From: Paraburkholderia phytofirmans PsJN
GTDB lineage: Bacteria; Pseudomonadota; Gammaproteobacteria; Burkholderiales; Burkholderiaceae
Direction of reading: 5' to 3'
Assembly (NCBI RefSeq): GCF_000020125.1
Contig: NC_010681.1
Location: 3,534,001 to 3,598,000, forward strand
DNA: 64,000 bases
Part shown: piece by piece, positions 63,175 through 64,000 of the stretch
How the letters are laid out: every line of letters starts with the position of its first letter
Numbering within the stretch: the first letter of the stretch is position 1
Translations under genes and position numbers: made by a program
The notes under the pieces: generated by a model
What the model was told of the DNA's origin: nothing
The model's database searches: none
The model's input: only the letters and a program-made list of their open reading frames with translations

Positions 63175-64000
63175 ATGGCGTCATCCAACGAAACCGTCAG
63201 CATGGCGCTATTCTGCGACTTCGAAAACGTCGCACTCGGCGTGCGCGACGCGAAGTACGACAAGTTCGATATCAAGCTGGTGCTCGAACGTCTGCTGCTC
63301 AAGGGCAGCATCGTCGTGAAGAAAGCGTATTGCGACTGGGATCGCTACAAGAGTTTCAAAGGCGCGATGCACGAGGCCAATTTCGAATTGATCGAGATTC
63401 CCCACGTGCGCCAATCGGGCAAAAATTCCGCCGATATCCGGCTCGTGGTCGACGCGCTCGACCTCTGCTACACGAAATCGCACGTCAATACGTTCGTGAT
63501 CATCAGCGGCGACTCGGATTTTTCGCCGCTGGTGTCGAAGCTGCGTGAGAACGCGAAGCAGGTGATCGGCGTTGGCGTGCAGCAATCCACGTCGGATCTG
63601 CTGATCGCGAACTGCGACGAGTTCTTCTTTTATGACGACCTCGTGCGCGAGAGTCAGCGCACGGTCGCCAAGCGCGAGTCGTCGCGCCCGCAACAGTCCG
63701 CCCAGCCGGCGGCCAAGCGTGCGCCCGACGAGGAGAAGACCCGCAATAAGGAAGACCTCGAAAAACGCCGCACCAAGGCGGTCGAGATCGCGGTGCAAAC
63801 GTTCGACGCGCTCGCCTCCGAACGCGGCGACAGCGGCAAGATCTGGGCGTCGGTGCTGAAGAACGCAATCAAGCGCCGCAAGCCGGATTTCAACGAGACG
63901 TACTACGGCTTTCGCGCTTTCGGCAATCTGCTCGAAGAAGCGCATGCTCGCGGGCTGCTCGAGTTCGGCCGCGACGAGAAGTCCGGCGCGTATGTCTATC
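63175..64000 (+). CDS. NYN-domain (LabA/DUF88-like) protein with LOTUS-like C-terminus, 3' truncated
   Basis: The frame runs off the window, so only the first 275 residues are seen. Residues 8-160 form the NYN (PIN-like RNase) domain: ALFCDFENVALG with D15, SGKNSADIRLVVDALDL and FVIISGDSDFSPLV with the acidic D-x-D. After a charged linker, KRRTKAVEIAVQTFDALASERGDSGKIWASVLKNAIKRRKPDFNE... resembles an OST-HTH/LOTUS RNA-binding domain. It is probably an RNase or RNA-binding regulator. A GGGAGA site precedes ATG 63175. It follows clpP by 243 bases of sequence with no supported gene. Confidence 0.88.
   Translation, partial: MASSNETVSMALFCDFENVALGVRDAKYDKFDIKLVLERLLLKGSIVVKKAYCDWDRYKSFKGAMHEANFELIEIPHVRQSGKNSADIRLVVDALDLCYTKSHVNTFVIISGDSDFSPLVSKLRENAKQVIGVGVQQSTSDLLIANCDEFFFYDDLVRESQRTVAKRESSRPQQSAQPAAKRAPDEEKTRNKEDLEKRRTKAVEIAVQTFDALASERGDSGKIWASVLKNAIKRRKPDFNETYYGFRAFGNLLEEAHARGLLEFGRDEKSGAYVY

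Noticed and set aside
1..64000. CRISPR arrays, prophage, insertion sequences, rRNA or tRNA genes
   Set aside because: No regularly spaced repeats, transposase, integrase or structural RNA pattern was seen. The only tandem repeat is the coding GGGSS array.

Overview
The window looks like chromosomal DNA of a Burkholderiaceae bacterium, most likely Paraburkholderia or a close relative. DNA is GC-rich with long antisense shadow frames, the housekeeping proteins are beta-proteobacterial in type, and the gene content (livKHMGF next to ypeA/argD, fkpB-ispH, rpmBG, nadB against nadC-nadA, clpS-clpA, icd, a second EF-G) fits that group. No phage, insertion sequence, CRISPR array, rRNA or tRNA was found. 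This genus-level call is inference from protein resemblance alone.

Layout. 0-8.5 kb: end of a flavin/iron-sulfur reductase, an ArgD-type aminotransferase with YpeA acetyltransferase, then a complete branched-chain amino acid ABC importer (livK, attenuator, livHMGF) on the minus strand. 8.5-16 kb: ispH-fkpB, radC, ribosomal proteins L28-L33, and the NAD de novo genes (nadB converging on nadA-nadC). 15.6-20.4 kb: fatty-acid desaturase, MscS channel, rsmB and purN on the minus strand. 20.5-27.9 kb: ribF, ileS-lspA, coaBC, a luciferase-like oxidoreductase and dut on the plus strand. 28.3-30.8 kb: an 836-residue protein I cannot place. 30.9-41.4 kb: clpA-clpS, a cold-shock protein, a lone glycosyltransferase-like gene, icd, rluE, two small exported proteins, and a stand-alone EF-G. 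41.6-49.3 kb: cupin, NiCoT nickel/cobalt permease and a four-gene peptide/nickel-type ABC importer with a fused double ATPase. 49.7-64 kb is the accessory-like part: glycine-rich exported protein, Rap1a-like protein, aldo/keto reductase, GntR regulator, a CoA-transferase divergent from an HTH-citrate synthase fusion, DUF2917 divergent from a MocR regulator, a DHA2 exporter, a degenerate EAL protein, an ECF sigma factor, a ClpP paralogue and the start of a NYN-domain protein.

Most interesting points. (1) The SigJ/ECF41-type sigma factor and the ClpP paralogue are divergent. Their intergenic region carries two back-to-back motifs, TGTCACA-N16-CGTC towards the sigma gene and TGTCACG-N16-CGTC towards clpP, which match the ECF41 promoter as I know it. 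The sigma's C-terminal control domain has lost its usual signature motifs. (2) A citrate synthase with intact catalytic residues carries an N-terminal DNA-binding HTH and faces a CoA-transferase across two AATCAA/TTGATT palindromes whose centres lie two helical turns apart. (3) An EAL protein with an altered catalytic core and a YkuI-like C-terminus overlaps the sigma gene tail to tail. (4) A hairpin buries the ribosome binding site of a Rap1a-like exported protein.
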